The notes below the pieces were generated by a model. That model saw only the letters and a list, made by a program, of their open reading frames with translations, ran no database searches and had not been told where the DNA came from. A DNA stretch of 41,624 nt, taken from positions 1 through 41,624 of the forward strand of contig JAHHRA010000020.1 of NCBI GenBank assembly GCA_020026055.1, in the 5' to 3' direction. Shown one piece after another: positions 18,018 to 27,042 of this stretch. Source of the DNA: Actinobacillus sp. Lineage in GTDB: Bacteria; Pseudomonadota; Gammaproteobacteria; Enterobacterales; Pasteurellaceae. The stretch's first letter is position 1. Each line of letters opens with the position of its first letter. A program made the position numbers and the translations under genes.

Positions 18018-19598
18018 ATGACGCTTATTGATTATTCTCATATTTCAATGACTCTCTTTGACTATTCTGATAGTATTTGTTCAATTGTACCTGCTCTTCT
18101 AGCTTTGGTACTGGCAATCACAACACGCCGTGTAATTTTATCATTAAGTGCTGGTATTATTGCTGGTGGCGTAATGCTCGTTGGGTTTCACCCTGTCAAT
18201 ACTATCACCTATCTTTTTAATAACTTTATTTCACTCGCTTATAAAAATGCTTCTTTCAATTGGAATACTATTAATATTGTTATTTTTTTATTGCTCCTTG
18301 GTATTTTAACTGCACTATTGAGTGAGTTTGGCAGTAACCAAGCTTTTGCAAATTGGGCCACAAAGCATATTAAATCCCGTCGTGGGGCAAAACTTATGGC
18401 AGCATCTTTAGTATTTATCACTTTTATCGATGACTATTTTCACAGTCTTGCAGTAGGTGCAATTGCACGCCCTGTTACTGATAAATTCCGTGTTTCACGT
18501 GCAAAACTAGCTTATACACTAGATTCTACAGCGGCACCAATGTGTGTCCTTATGCCTATTTCAAGTTGGGGAGCTTATATTATTACTTTAATTTCTGGAT
18601 TATTAGCTTCATATGCTATTACTTCATACACGCCAATGGGAGCATTTATTGTAATGAGCTCAATGAATTACTATGCTTTATTCTCAATTATCGTAGTGTT
18701 TGTTGTTGCTTATTTCTCCTTTGATATTGGACCAATGGTAAGACAAGAACGTGAAGCAATGGCAAAAACAGAAAGAAAAGAAGAGTTAGAATTCACTCAA
18801 GGTCGTGTTCGTAATCTTATTTTGCCAATCGTCACACTTTTGTTGGTTACTGTCGCTACAATGATTATCACTGGTGCTATTGAACTACGCGAAGGTGGAA
18901 AAGAATTCACTTTGCTAGGTGCTTTTGAAAATACAATTGTCGGCATTTCACTTGTTGTTGGTGGTAGTTGTTCAATTTTAGTAGCAACTTTCTGTATCAT
19001 TAGAGATAAACTAGTAGATTTCCATAGTTACTGGAAATCATGGTGGCTTGGTATTCAATCTATGTCTGGTGCGATTTTAATTTTAATCTTTGCTTGGACA
19101 ATCAATAATGTCGTTAGTGATATGAAAACAGGTGTATATTTGTCGCATTTAGTTTCAAATAGTTTACCGATTGCTATTATTCCTGCATTACTCTTTTTGC
19201 TGAGTGCTATTATGGCATTTTGTACAGGGACGAGTTGGGGGACTTTTGGAATTATGTTACCTATTGGTGCTGCTATTGCTGCAACAGCTTCAATGGAACT
19301 AATGATTCCTTGCTTATCTGCAGTGATGGCAGGAGCAGTCTGTGGAGATCACTGCTCACCGATTTCAGATACTACTATCCTCTCTTCTACAGGAGCACGT
19401 TGCGATCATATGGTTCATGTCATTACTCAATTACCTTATGTAATAACAGTTGCATTCGCAAGTTTTATCGGTTACCTCACAATTGGTTATGCCATCATTG
19501 TAACGAAATCATCGCTTGGTATGGCAAGTGTCTTTGGTTTTAGCACGACTGCAATTGTATTGTTAGTAGCTCTCTTGCTGATTAAAAAACGAGATTAA
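18018..19598 (+). CDS. NhaC-family transporter, probable lysine transporter (LysW type)
   Basis: An inner-membrane carrier of 526 residues with about 12 helices. NhaC-family features include IVPALLALVLAITTRRV, TFIDDYFHSLAVG, SRAKLAYTLDSTAAP, GTSWGTFGIMLP and the C-terminal GDHCSPISDTTILSSTGA. NhaC members exchange sodium for protons or carry organic substrates with sodium. The leader carries a lysine riboswitch and the next gene, in the opposite direction, is dapA, so lysine uptake is the most likely job; annotation as a plain Na+/H+ antiporter would ignore this. AGGAAG lies seven bases before the ATG. The gene forms its own transcription unit, ended by a strong terminator. Confidence 0.87.
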   Translation: MTLIDYSHISMTLFDYSDSICSIVPALLALVLAITTRRVILSLSAGIIAGGVMLVGFHPVNTITYLFNNFISLAYKNASFNWNTINIVIFLLLLGILTALLSEFGSNQAFANWATKHIKSRRGAKLMAASLVFITFIDDYFHSLAVGAIARPVTDKFRVSRAKLAYTLDSTAAPMCVLMPISSWGAYIITLISGLLASYAITSYTPMGAFIVMSSMNYYALFSIIVVFVVAYFSFDIGPMVRQEREAMAKTERKEELEFTQGRVRNLILPIVTLLLVTVATMIITGAIELREGGKEFTLLGAFENTIVGISLVVGGSCSILVATFCIIRDKLVDFHSYWKSWWLGIQSMSGAILILIFAWTINNVVSDMKTGVYLSHLVSNSLPIAIIPALLFLLSAIMAFCTGTSWGTFGIMLPIGAAIAATASMELMIPCLSAVMAGAVCGDHCSPISDTTILSSTGARCDHMVHVITQLPYVITVAFASFIGYLTIGYAIIVTKSSLGMASVFGFSTTAIVLLVALLLIKKRD

Positions 19599-19612
19599 AT
19601 AATATATTTACA

Positions 19613-19643
19613 AAAAGGCAAAGTTTAGTCTTTGCCTTTTTTT
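19613..19643 (+). terminator. Rho-independent terminator after the lysine transporter
   Basis: Stem AAAAGGCAAAG / CTTTGCCTTTT (19613-19623, 19630-19640), loop TTTAGT, T-run to 19643 and more T beyond. It begins 14 bases after the stop. Confidence 0.9.
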
Positions 19644-19691
19644 ATTTTTTAGCGTTAAATAGACGCTTAATTTTTTATCAACAGGACTATC

Positions 19692-20267
19692 ATGCAAATA
19701 TTTGCTCCTATTTATCGAAAAACATTGCAATGGTCACAACATCATTTTGCACCATTTTGGCTTGGGTTTGTAAGCTTTATTGAAGCTATTTTCTTTCCCA
19801 TCCCCCCCGATGTGATGCTAATGCCAATGTCTATGACTCAACCACAAAAAGCACTTCGCTTTGCAATAAATGCAAGCATTTTTTCCACGCTTGGTGGTGC
19901 TTTTGGCTACAGTATAGGATTTTTTGCAGCCGATTGGGCAACAACGACCATTCAACACTTTGGCTACAGTGAACAATGGCATAGCCTTTTAATTTGGTTC
20001 AATAAATGGGGTGTCGTTTTTGTGTTCGTTGCAGGTTTTTCACCGATTCCTTACAAACTCTTTACTATCTCTGCAGGCATATTACAAATGGCTTTTTTTC
20101 CATTTTTAATCGCAGCTTTTATCTCACGTTTAATTCGTTTTGTACTGGTTGCTAAGCTTGCTGCTTGGGGTGGAAAACGCTTCGCAGATAAATTACAACA
20201 CTTTATTGAAAGTATTGGCTGGATAGTAGTAGGGCTGGCAATAATCCTAATTTTAATATTTCGTTAA
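19692..20267 (+). CDS. yqaA: YqaA-family (DedA/SNARE-associated) membrane protein
   Basis: An inner-membrane protein of 191 residues. It has the family features FIEAIFFPIPPDVMLMPM near the N-terminus (a re-entrant loop with acidic and proline residues) and GFSPIPYKLFTISAG in the middle, followed by a basic SRLIRF segment. DedA-superfamily proteins act as lipid scramblases or flippases (for example of undecaprenyl phosphate or phospholipids) or in pH and membrane homeostasis; the role of the YqaA branch is not settled. It is monocistronic, downstream of the transporter's terminator, and convergent with mnmE. Confidence 0.88.
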   Translation: MQIFAPIYRKTLQWSQHHFAPFWLGFVSFIEAIFFPIPPDVMLMPMSMTQPQKALRFAINASIFSTLGGAFGYSIGFFAADWATTTIQHFGYSEQWHSLLIWFNKWGVVFVFVAGFSPIPYKLFTISAGILQMAFFPFLIAAFISRLIRFVLVAKLAAWGGKRFADKLQHFIESIGWIVVGLAIILILIFR

Positions 20268-20289
20268 CGAAAAGATTAAAGTGAGCATT

Positions 20290-20320
20290 CACGCCCGAAA
20301 AATCAGGAAAATTTTCCAAC
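20290..20320 (+). repeat. Dispersed palindromic repeat, copy 4 (left half)
   Basis: ACGCCCG-AA-AAATCAGGAAAATTTTCC, with no recognisable right end. It lies between the convergent yqaA and mnmE 3' ends. Confidence 0.5.
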
Positions 20321-20383
20321 AAAAACAATATGTTTTTACATTTATTAAGCAAAACGCTTTTGTATTTTAGAGATATAATACAT

Positions 20384-21739
20384 TCATTTTCCGATACAAA
20401 ATGAGCTAAAGATATTCCCCAATAAATCATCTGAAGTAAATTTACCTGTAATTTCGCTAAGATTATTCTGAGCCAACCGCAATTCTTCTGCCAACAATTC
20501 CATTGCGTGAAATACTGTTAATTGAGTAAGTGCCGCTTCTAAGTGAGTTAAAGCATGCTTTAAAGCGTCTAGATGACGACGACGTGCGATAAAACTACCT
20601 TCTGTACTACTTTGATAACCCATTGTTTGTTTTAAATGATTTCTTAAAAGTTCCACACCTTCTCCCGTTTTGGCAGAGAGATGGAGGATTTTTATTTTAC
20701 CTAGATCCACAAACCCTGTAGCTTCACCACTGAGATCGGCTTTGTTACGAATTAAGACAACAGGAATATGAGCGGGCATTTTTTGGAGAAATTCGCTTTG
20801 CATACTTTCAAGAGTTTGACTAGGATCATTGCTGTCAACCATCAATAAAATAATATCAGCTTGCTCAATTTCTTGCCACGCTCGTGCAATGCCGATTTGT
20901 TCTACTTTATCAGCAGCTTCTCGAAGACCTGCTGTGTCAATGATATGCAGTGGCATTCCATCTAGATGGATATGTTCGTGAAGTACGTCGCGAGTAGTCC
21001 CTGCGATATCAGTGACAATAGCGACCTCACGTCCTGCTAAAGCGTTAAGCAAACTTGATTTACCTGCATTAGGACGACCTGCAATCACAGCTTTCATGCC
21101 CTCTCGCAAAATACTACCTTGTTTGGCTTCTTGCTGGACTGCTTGTACTTGAGAGATCATTTCATGTAATTTTTGTTCAACTTTCCCCTCGGCAAGGAAG
21201 TCAATTTCTTCATCAGAAAAATCAATACTAGCTTCTACATAAGTACGCAAATTAATTACATTTTCAACTAATACATTAATTTTGTTAGAAAATTCACCCT
21301 GCAATGATCTTAGTGCTGAACGAGCAGCTTGTTCAGAATTGGCATCAATGAGATCTGCGATCGCTTCTGCTTGTGCGAGGTCAAGCTTATCGTTGAGAAA
21401 AGCTTGTTCGGAAAATTCACCTGGGCGAGCAAGACGCACACCTTTAATTTGCAAAATACGCTTGAGAAGCAGATCTAAAACCATTTGCCCACCATGACCT
21501 TGCAATTCCAACACATCTTCACCTGTAAATGAAAAAGGAGCATTGAAAAAAAGAGCAATGCCTTGGTCTAAAATCGTACCGTCACTATCTTTAAAAGCAG
21601 TGTATTCAGCGTATCTTGGCTTAGGGCATTTTCCCAAGACATCTACTGCAACTTGGCGAGCGAGTGAACCAGAGATGCGTAAAATACCGATACCGCCACG
21701 CCCAATCGGAGTGGCTTGAGAAACGATTGTATCTTGCAT
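20384..21739 (-). CDS. mnmE: tRNA uridine-5-carboxymethylaminomethyl modification GTPase
   Basis: With MnmG it installs the cmnm5 group on the wobble uridine (U34) of several tRNAs. In its 451 residues the N-terminal folate-binding domain (1-120) is followed by a helical region. The G domain has its P-loop GRPNAGKSS at 221-229, DIAGTTRD (switch/G2), DTAGLR (G3) and NKAD (G4). The protein ends with the diagnostic FCIGK motif (447-451), whose Cys is needed for modification. Nothing is missing. It is transcribed alone; the next gene upstream, yidC, has its own terminator. Confidence 0.98.
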   Translation of the reverse strand: MQDTIVSQATPIGRGGIGILRISGSLARQVAVDVLGKCPKPRYAEYTAFKDSDGTILDQGIALFFNAPFSFTGEDVLELQGHGGQMVLDLLLKRILQIKGVRLARPGEFSEQAFLNDKLDLAQAEAIADLIDANSEQAARSALRSLQGEFSNKINVLVENVINLRTYVEASIDFSDEEIDFLAEGKVEQKLHEMISQVQAVQQEAKQGSILREGMKAVIAGRPNAGKSSLLNALAGREVAIVTDIAGTTRDVLHEHIHLDGMPLHIIDTAGLREAADKVEQIGIARAWQEIEQADIILLMVDSNDPSQTLESMQSEFLQKMPAHIPVVLIRNKADLSGEATGFVDLGKIKILHLSAKTGEGVELLRNHLKQTMGYQSSTEGSFIARRRHLDALKHALTHLEAALTQLTVFHAMELLAEELRLAQNNLSEITGKFTSDDLLGNIFSSFCIGK

Positions 21740-21763
21740 AATGCTTTCCTTTGATGTTAAAAA

Positions 21764-21805
21764 ACGCCCGAGAAATCAAGAAAAATTTCTCTATTTTGCG
21801 GGCGT
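21764..21805 (+). repeat. Dispersed palindromic repeat, copy 5
   Basis: Complete copy: a perfect outer 7-bp stem ACGCCCG / CGGGCGT (21799-21805) encloses AAAT-CA-AGAAA-AA-TTTCT-CT-ATTT. It lies between mnmE and the yidC terminator. Confidence 0.65.
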
Positions 21806-21820
21806 GGATATTGTCAGATA

Positions 21821-21850
21821 TAAAAAGAAAGGTATCTTGCGATACCTTTC
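21821..21850 (-). terminator. Rho-independent terminator of the rpmH-rnpA-yidD-yidC operon
   Basis: On the minus strand a perfect 10-bp stem GAAAGGTATC / GATACCTTTC with a GCAA tetraloop is followed by TTTTTA. It begins 12 bases after the yidC stop. Confidence 0.92.
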
Positions 21851-21862
21851 AGAGGAGGGTCG

Positions 21863-23506
21863 TTATTTCTTTTTCTTCTTATGGCTAGTATGTAAGCCCT
21901 TTTTCTCCAATTCATGATAAATAACTTGTTGTTGAACAATAGTGATAATGTTAGAACTTAACCAGTAAAGCACTAAGCCCGCAGGGAACCAGAGGAAGAA
22001 TATAGTAAATAATACAGGCATGTATTTCATGAGCGTTTGCGTAGTTTGATCACCAACAGCTGTAGCGTTAGTTGGCGACATTTTTTGCAAAACAAGCATT
22101 GAGATGCCCATTAAAATCGGTAGGATGTAATACGGATCCTGTGCGGATAAATCCTGAATCCAACCAAAGAATGGAGCGTGCCTTAATTCCACGGCTTCCA
22201 TAAACATATAGTAAAGAGCAATAAGAATCGGCATTTGTAAGAAAATAGGTAAGCAACCCCCTAGCGGATTAACTTTTTCTTCCTTGTACATCCGCATCAT
22301 TTCTTGTTGTAAGCTTTGTGGATCGTCTGCAAAACGCTCACGGATTTCTTGAATACGTGGTTGTAACATCCGCATTCTTGCCATCGAAACATATTGAGCT
22401 CGAGTTAGCGGGTAAAGCAAAGCTTTGACGATGATAGTGACGATAATAATAGCAATACCCCAGTTCTTCACAAGACTGTGAATGAAATTAAGTAATGAGA
22501 ATAGTGGTTTAGAAATAAACCACGCCCAACCATAATCAAGCGTAAGTTCTAAATGATCAGCTACTTTTTCCATTGGTTCTTGCAATTTAGGTCCTGTCCA
22601 AAGCTTAGTTGTAATAGATTTATCCGCTCCTGCTGGGATAGTCACTATTGCCCCTCTAAAACCAATTATGCCAATATTTGCTTTTTTATTAAAAGATGTA
22701 TAAAGATGGTTATTTTCATCTTGCGGTGGGATCCACGCTGAGACAAAATAATGTTGCAGCATTGCCACCCAACCAGCTTTAGTATTTATATTGAGATTAG
22801 CTTCTTCCATATCACCGAAAGAATACTTTTTGTAATTCGTTTCTGACGAGGAATAAGCTCCCCCTGTATAAGTCGGCATTACAAATGAGCTCTTATTTTC
22901 AACTAATGTATGCTTAAGTTGAGCATAGGGTTCGACTTCAATTGCATGATCAGTATGATTAGCAATGTTGTAATCAACATCAACAACATATTGGTTTGGT
23001 TTTAGTATAAAAGTCTTAGTGTAAGTGACGCCATCTTTAGTCAATACAAATGGAACACGAAGTTCTTTTTGCGAAGCATCTAACTTAAAGTTGTCACCAT
23101 TTACTTGATAATTTGCTCGACCATTTACGCTGTCACTACCATTTTTACCAACTAATCCACTTTGTGCGATATACACTTCTTTACTGTTATCTTGCAGAAG
23201 AGTGAATGGTTGTTTGGAATGCAAAGTCTGATTATATTTTAGAAGCTGTACATCAACAATATCACCACCTAATGTATTGATTTTCAATCGGAATACATCA
23301 TTTTCCAAAACAACAATACGTCCTTGTTTATCTGTAGCAAGATCAGCGACTGTGTTTATCGAGGAAGTAGCAGGAACATTCTCTGATGGTTGCATCTTCG
23401 TTGTTTCTATCGATTTCGGTGAGTGATAGTCTCGGTTCCATTCTTGATATATAAGAAATGAAAGAAAGATCAATGCCAAAAGAAATAGACTACGTCTTGA
23501 ATTCAT
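21863..23506 (-). CDS. yidC: Membrane protein insertase YidC
   Basis: Inserts and folds inner-membrane proteins, alone or with SecYEG. The 547 residues have the Gram-negative layout: a first membrane helix (6-21), a large periplasmic beta-supersandwich domain (about 50-330), then five conserved helices from about 340. These include WGIAIIIVTIIVKALLYPLT, with the hydrophilic-groove Arg expected just after it in the family, NPLGGCLPIFLQMPILIALYYMF, and VLYWLSSNIITIVQQ. The C-terminus is Lys-rich (HKKKKK), which helps ribosome docking. The ATG overlaps the yidD stop by one base. Confidence 0.98.
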   Translation of the reverse strand: MNSRRSLFLLALIFLSFLIYQEWNRDYHSPKSIETTKMQPSENVPATSSINTVADLATDKQGRIVVLENDVFRLKINTLGGDIVDVQLLKYNQTLHSKQPFTLLQDNSKEVYIAQSGLVGKNGSDSVNGRANYQVNGDNFKLDASQKELRVPFVLTKDGVTYTKTFILKPNQYVVDVDYNIANHTDHAIEVEPYAQLKHTLVENKSSFVMPTYTGGAYSSSETNYKKYSFGDMEEANLNINTKAGWVAMLQHYFVSAWIPPQDENNHLYTSFNKKANIGIIGFRGAIVTIPAGADKSITTKLWTGPKLQEPMEKVADHLELTLDYGWAWFISKPLFSLLNFIHSLVKNWGIAIIIVTIIVKALLYPLTRAQYVSMARMRMLQPRIQEIRERFADDPQSLQQEMMRMYKEEKVNPLGGCLPIFLQMPILIALYYMFMEAVELRHAPFFGWIQDLSAQDPYYILPILMGISMLVLQKMSPTNATAVGDQTTQTLMKYMPVLFTIFFLWFPAGLVLYWLSSNIITIVQQQVIYHELEKKGLHTSHKKKKK

Positions 23507-23769
23507 TATTTTTTCTCTTTTTTGTTAAACTGAACATTAGGCGGTACAGGATCATAACCACCGTCGCATAAAGGGTGACATTTTAATATACGTTTTGATG
23601 TAAGCCAACAACCTTTTAACACACCATGCATCTTTAATGCTTCAATCGCATACTGCGAACAAGTGGGAACAAAACGACAACGTTGCCCAATTAATGGACT
23701 GATAGTTAATTGATAACCACGAACTAAACTGATTGCGATTTTTGTAGCAAACGAATATGTCTTTGCCAT
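23506..23769 (-). CDS. yidD: Membrane protein insertion efficiency factor YidD
   Basis: Small membrane-peripheral protein of 87 residues that assists YidC-dependent insertion. The family block of cysteines is present in IGQRCRFVPTCSQYAIEAL, and GGYDPVPP closes the domain. Its first 46 bases overlap rnpA and its stop overlaps the yidC start, the standard arrangement of this operon. Confidence 0.95.
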   Translation of the reverse strand: MAKTYSFATKIAISLVRGYQLTISPLIGQRCRFVPTCSQYAIEALKMHGVLKGCWLTSKRILKCHPLCDGGYDPVPPNVQFNKKEKK

Positions 23770-24092
23770 AACTTATCTAACATCATCGTTAATGTATAGT
23801 TATCCAGCTTACCTATTCCCACCTTAGCTATTACAACGAAATCAAGTGCTGGAAACTGATGCTGATGGGTACGAAAATATTCACGACAGAGACGTTTAAT
23901 ACGATTACGGTCATGAGCAAGTTTAAGATGCTTTTTCGGAACAGCAAGACCAAGGCGTGGGGTGCCTAAATGATTGAGGCGAGCAAGTATAGTTATTTCA
24001 GGCGTACTCGCACGTTGCGGAGCTTGAAAAACATACTTAAATTGAGCGGGGGTTAACAAACGTAACCCCCGACTGAAATCTAGCTTAACCAA
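23724..24092 (-). CDS. rnpA: Ribonuclease P protein component
   Basis: Basic protein subunit of RNase P, which trims 5' leaders from tRNA precursors; the RNA subunit (rnpB) is not in the window. The family signature HDRNRIKRLCREYFR contains the RNR motif that contacts the RNA. The longest frame reaches 24134 and would overlap rpmH by 32 bases. I prefer the TTG at 24092, ten bases after the rpmH stop, which gives MVKLDFSRGLRLLTP (122 residues) in line with the family N-terminus. Coupling to rpmH fits a weak start codon. Confidence 0.95.
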   Translation of the reverse strand: MVKLDFSRGLRLLTPAQFKYVFQAPQRASTPEITILARLNHLGTPRLGLAVPKKHLKLAHDRNRIKRLCREYFRTHQHQFPALDFVVIAKVGIGKLDNYTLTMMLDKLWQRHIRLLQKSQSV

Positions 24093-24102
24093 AGTGGATA
24101 GA

Positions 24103-24237
24103 TTAAGCAGACAAAGACTTACGCCCTTTAGCACGACGACGAGCTAAAACTTGACGACCGTTTTTAGTTGCCATACGTGCACGAAAGCCATGAGTACGGC
24201 TACGTTTTAAAACTGATGGTTGAAATGTACGTTTCAT
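24103..24237 (-). CDS. rpmH: 50S ribosomal protein L34
   Basis: A 44-residue, extremely basic ribosomal protein. It starts [12 protein letters not shown] and contains [15 protein letters not shown], followed by [15 protein letters not shown], matching L34 from end to end. It is first in the rpmH-rnpA-yidD-yidC operon, divergent from dnaA. Confidence 0.98.
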
Positions 24238-24558
24238 AAATTAAATCTACCTAAATGAATTTACTATATGTTAAGCAAAGGCTTAATAAATAGAAACAAA
24301 AGTTAATTAATAAAGAGTGGCAATTCTAATTGGAAAATTTCTCTTCGTCAAATAAGAAATAAACAAAACGCTGAATTTCCTTATCATTATTTAAACTTTC
24401 ATAAAGTTGAAAAACGTTATCCATTTTATTAAACAATCTTTTTTACTTTTTTCCTTAATCTCTTAAAGATCTTTGCTCAACTTTATTGTAAAATTCATAG
24501 CTACTTTGCACTATTCTAAAATATTTTTAATTAATGTTACGCTAACAATACTCGCTAA
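24238..24558. promoter_or_regulatory. rpmH/dnaA divergent regulatory spacer
   Basis: No ORF. It carries an inverted repeat TTAAGC-aaag-GCTTAA (24271-24286) close to rpmH, probably in its leader, and one DnaA-box-like sequence TTATCCATT (24417-24425, 7 of 9 to consensus) that might serve dnaA autoregulation. No cluster of DnaA boxes is present, so I do not call it oriC. Promoter hexamers are not clear enough to place. Confidence 0.45.
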
Positions 24559-25917
24559 ATGAATATGATATCGCCAACGCTATGGCAAGATTGCCATTTA
24601 CCTTTGCAAGATCAGCTATCTATTGAAGATTTCAATATGTGGCTTAAACCATTACAAGCAGATTATATAGAAAATCATACTATGGTACTCTATGTTCCTA
24701 ACCCGTTTGTAAAAAAGCACGTTGACAGCCAATATCTTGCTATCATCACCGCTATATGTCGTGATTTCACTCACAATGATACGTTTACAGTAGAAGTATT
24801 AGTTGGAGAGAAGCCGAAAACTTTTGTTTCTACACAAATACCGACAAGAGAAGAAAATAAAAAAACATTTCAACAAACTGAAAAAAATAAATTCCGTTCG
24901 AATTTAGATCCCAATTATGTATTTGAAAATTTCGTAGAAGGTAAATCCAACCAATGGGCAAAAGCTGCAGGAGAACGCGTTGCTACTAATCCAGGTGATA
25001 AAATGTCAAATCCACTCTTTTTGTATGGCGGAACAGGATTAGGAAAAACTCATCTATTACACGCAATTGGCAATCAAATTATGCAAAGCAAAGAGAATGC
25101 TCGCGTCATCTATTTACACGCAGAGCGCTTTATGCAGTCTTATATCAAGGCTCTCAAAGATAAAAAAATGCCTAATTTCAAAGAATTCTACCGTAACTTA
25201 GATGCGTTATTAATTGATGACATTCAATTTTTTGCAAATAAAGAGACAACACAAGAAGAATTTTTCCATACATTTAATGCACTTTTGGAGAATAATCGGC
25301 AAATTATTTTAGTTTCTGATCGTTATCCAAAAGAAATTGAAAATATTGAAGATCGTTTAAAATCTCGATTTGGATGGGGGCTTTCAGTTCCCATTGAACC
25401 ACCCGATTTAGAAACACGTGTTGCTATTTTACTCAAAAAAGCGGAAGAACGTAATTTTGACTTACCGATCGAAGTTGCTACTTTTATGGGACAAAAATTA
25501 CGTACTAATGTACGAGAACTAGAAGGTGCTTTAAACCGTGTTCAGGCTAATGCAGAATTTACTGGCAAATCAGTTACGATTGATTTTGTGCGTGATGCAC
25601 TGCGAGATTTGCTTGCATTACAAGATAAATTAGTGACTATTGAAAATATTCAAAAAATTGTCGCTGAATATTACCGCATAAAAGTTTCTGACTTAAAATC
25701 CAAAAGCCGTAAACGTACTGTTACGCGTCCACGCCAACTTGCTATGGCATTAGCCAAAGAATTGACTAATCGCAGTTTACCAGAAATTGGTAAAGAATTT
25801 GATGGTCGTGATCACACTACTGTATTACATGCTTGCAAAAAAATAGCTGAATTACGTGAAGAAGATCCAAATGTACAAGAAGACTGGACGAATCTCATTC
25901 GTACTTTATCTGTATAA
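24559..25917 (+). CDS. dnaA: Chromosomal replication initiator protein DnaA
   Basis: AAA+ ATPase that binds DnaA boxes at oriC and melts the origin. The 452 residues show domain I (1-85), a short variable linker (about 86-115), the ATPase domain with Walker A GGTGLGKTH at 157-165 and Walker B LLIDDIQFF, and the C-terminal DNA-binding domain with the signature GRDHTTVLHACKKI. The ATG at 24559 has little Shine-Dalgarno sequence; another Met lies two codons on. dnaN begins 21 bases downstream. Confidence 0.98.
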   Translation: MNMISPTLWQDCHLPLQDQLSIEDFNMWLKPLQADYIENHTMVLYVPNPFVKKHVDSQYLAIITAICRDFTHNDTFTVEVLVGEKPKTFVSTQIPTREENKKTFQQTEKNKFRSNLDPNYVFENFVEGKSNQWAKAAGERVATNPGDKMSNPLFLYGGTGLGKTHLLHAIGNQIMQSKENARVIYLHAERFMQSYIKALKDKKMPNFKEFYRNLDALLIDDIQFFANKETTQEEFFHTFNALLENNRQIILVSDRYPKEIENIEDRLKSRFGWGLSVPIEPPDLETRVAILLKKAEERNFDLPIEVATFMGQKLRTNVRELEGALNRVQANAEFTGKSVTIDFVRDALRDLLALQDKLVTIENIQKIVAEYYRIKVSDLKSKSRKRTVTRPRQLAMALAKELTNRSLPEIGKEFDGRDHTTVLHACKKIAELREEDPNVQEDWTNLIRTLSV

Positions 25918-25938
25918 CGCCATAAAGAGGACCAAAAA

Positions 25939-27039
25939 ATGCAATTTATTATTTCTCGCGAAGGTTTATTAAGACCATTACAACAAATTTGTGGCGTATT
26001 AACTAATCGCCCAACAGTACCTATTTTAAGTAACGTATTATTGAAAATTCAAGGCAATTTACTCTCTATTACAGGAACAGATCTTGAAGTTGAGTTATCT
26101 ACTCAAACTCAACTTATTTCAGCAACAGAAGAAGGTTGTTACACTATCCCAGGTAAAAAGTTACTCGATCTCTGTCGCAGTTTCCCAGAAAATGCTGAAA
26201 TCACGATAAGTTTTGAAAAAGAGCGTGCCATTATTCGTTCAGATCGCATTAAATTTGCATTATCAACCTTACCTTCAGAAGAGTATCCTAACCTTGCAGA
26301 TTGGCAATCAGAAGTAGAATTTAATATTCCAGAAAACCGCTTATATCATCTTATTGATGCCACACAATTTTCAATGGCAAATCAAGATGCTCGTTACTTC
26401 TTGAATGGTATGAAATTTGAAACTGAAGGCAACTTACTCCGTTCAGTTGCAACGGATGGACATCGTTTAGCTGTTTGCACGATTTCCTTAGAAAAAGAAC
26501 TGCCAAACCACGCAGTCATCGTACCACGCAAAGGAGTTTTAGAATTATTGCGTCTATTAACTAACAGCGACAATACTACTGTTGTACAAATCGGTTCAAA
26601 TAATTTGCGAGTTAATTTAGGCAATATTACTTTTACATCAAAATTGATTGATGGACGTTATCCTGATTACCGTCGAGTCTTACCACGCAATGCTACTCAT
26701 CTTATTGAAAGTAACTGGGAAATGTTACGTAATGCCTTTGCTCGGATGGCAATTTTATCCAATGACAGAGTCAAAGCGATACGCTTACTCATCAGTGAAA
26801 ATCAACTCAAAATCACTGCAACCAACCAAGAACAAGAAGTAGCAGAAGAAACCATTGATGTAAATTATCAAGGTGAAGAGATGGAAATTGGCTTTAATGT
26901 TTCTTACTTGCTTGATGTACTAAATGTCTTGAAATGTCAACAAGTTCGCTTCCGCTTAACAGATGCAACTTCAAGCTGTTTAATCGAAAATATCGAAGAT
27001 GATACTGCAGAATATGTCATTATGCCGATGCGTATCTAA
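25939..27039 (+). CDS. dnaN: DNA polymerase III beta sliding clamp
   Basis: Forms the homodimeric ring that tethers DNA polymerases to DNA. The 366 residues contain three repeated clamp folds. The N-terminal MQFIISREGLLRPLQQICGVL, TDLEVEL, the hinge region ATDGHRLAVC and the C-terminal YVIMPMRI (the hydrophobic peptide pocket) are typical. AGAGGA lies about nine bases before the ATG. It is cotranscribed with dnaA and recF. Confidence 0.98.
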   Translation: MQFIISREGLLRPLQQICGVLTNRPTVPILSNVLLKIQGNLLSITGTDLEVELSTQTQLISATEEGCYTIPGKKLLDLCRSFPENAEITISFEKERAIIRSDRIKFALSTLPSEEYPNLADWQSEVEFNIPENRLYHLIDATQFSMANQDARYFLNGMKFETEGNLLRSVATDGHRLAVCTISLEKELPNHAVIVPRKGVLELLRLLTNSDNTTVVQIGSNNLRVNLGNITFTSKLIDGRYPDYRRVLPRNATHLIESNWEMLRNAFARMAILSNDRVKAIRLLISENQLKITATNQEQEVAEETIDVNYQGEEMEIGFNVSYLLDVLNVLKCQQVRFRLTDATSSCLIENIEDDTAEYVIMPMRI

Positions 27040-27042
27040 TTT

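Noticed and set aside
23724..24134. Longer rnpA start at 24134
   Set aside because: It would overlap rpmH by 32 bases and add residues absent from the family; the TTG at 24092 fits the known N-terminus.
24238..24558. Possible origin of replication between rpmH and dnaA
   Set aside because: Only one weak DnaA-box-like sequence, no cluster, no repeated AT 13-mers, and no consistent change of gene strand around it. In gamma-proteobacteria the origin is often not next to dnaA.
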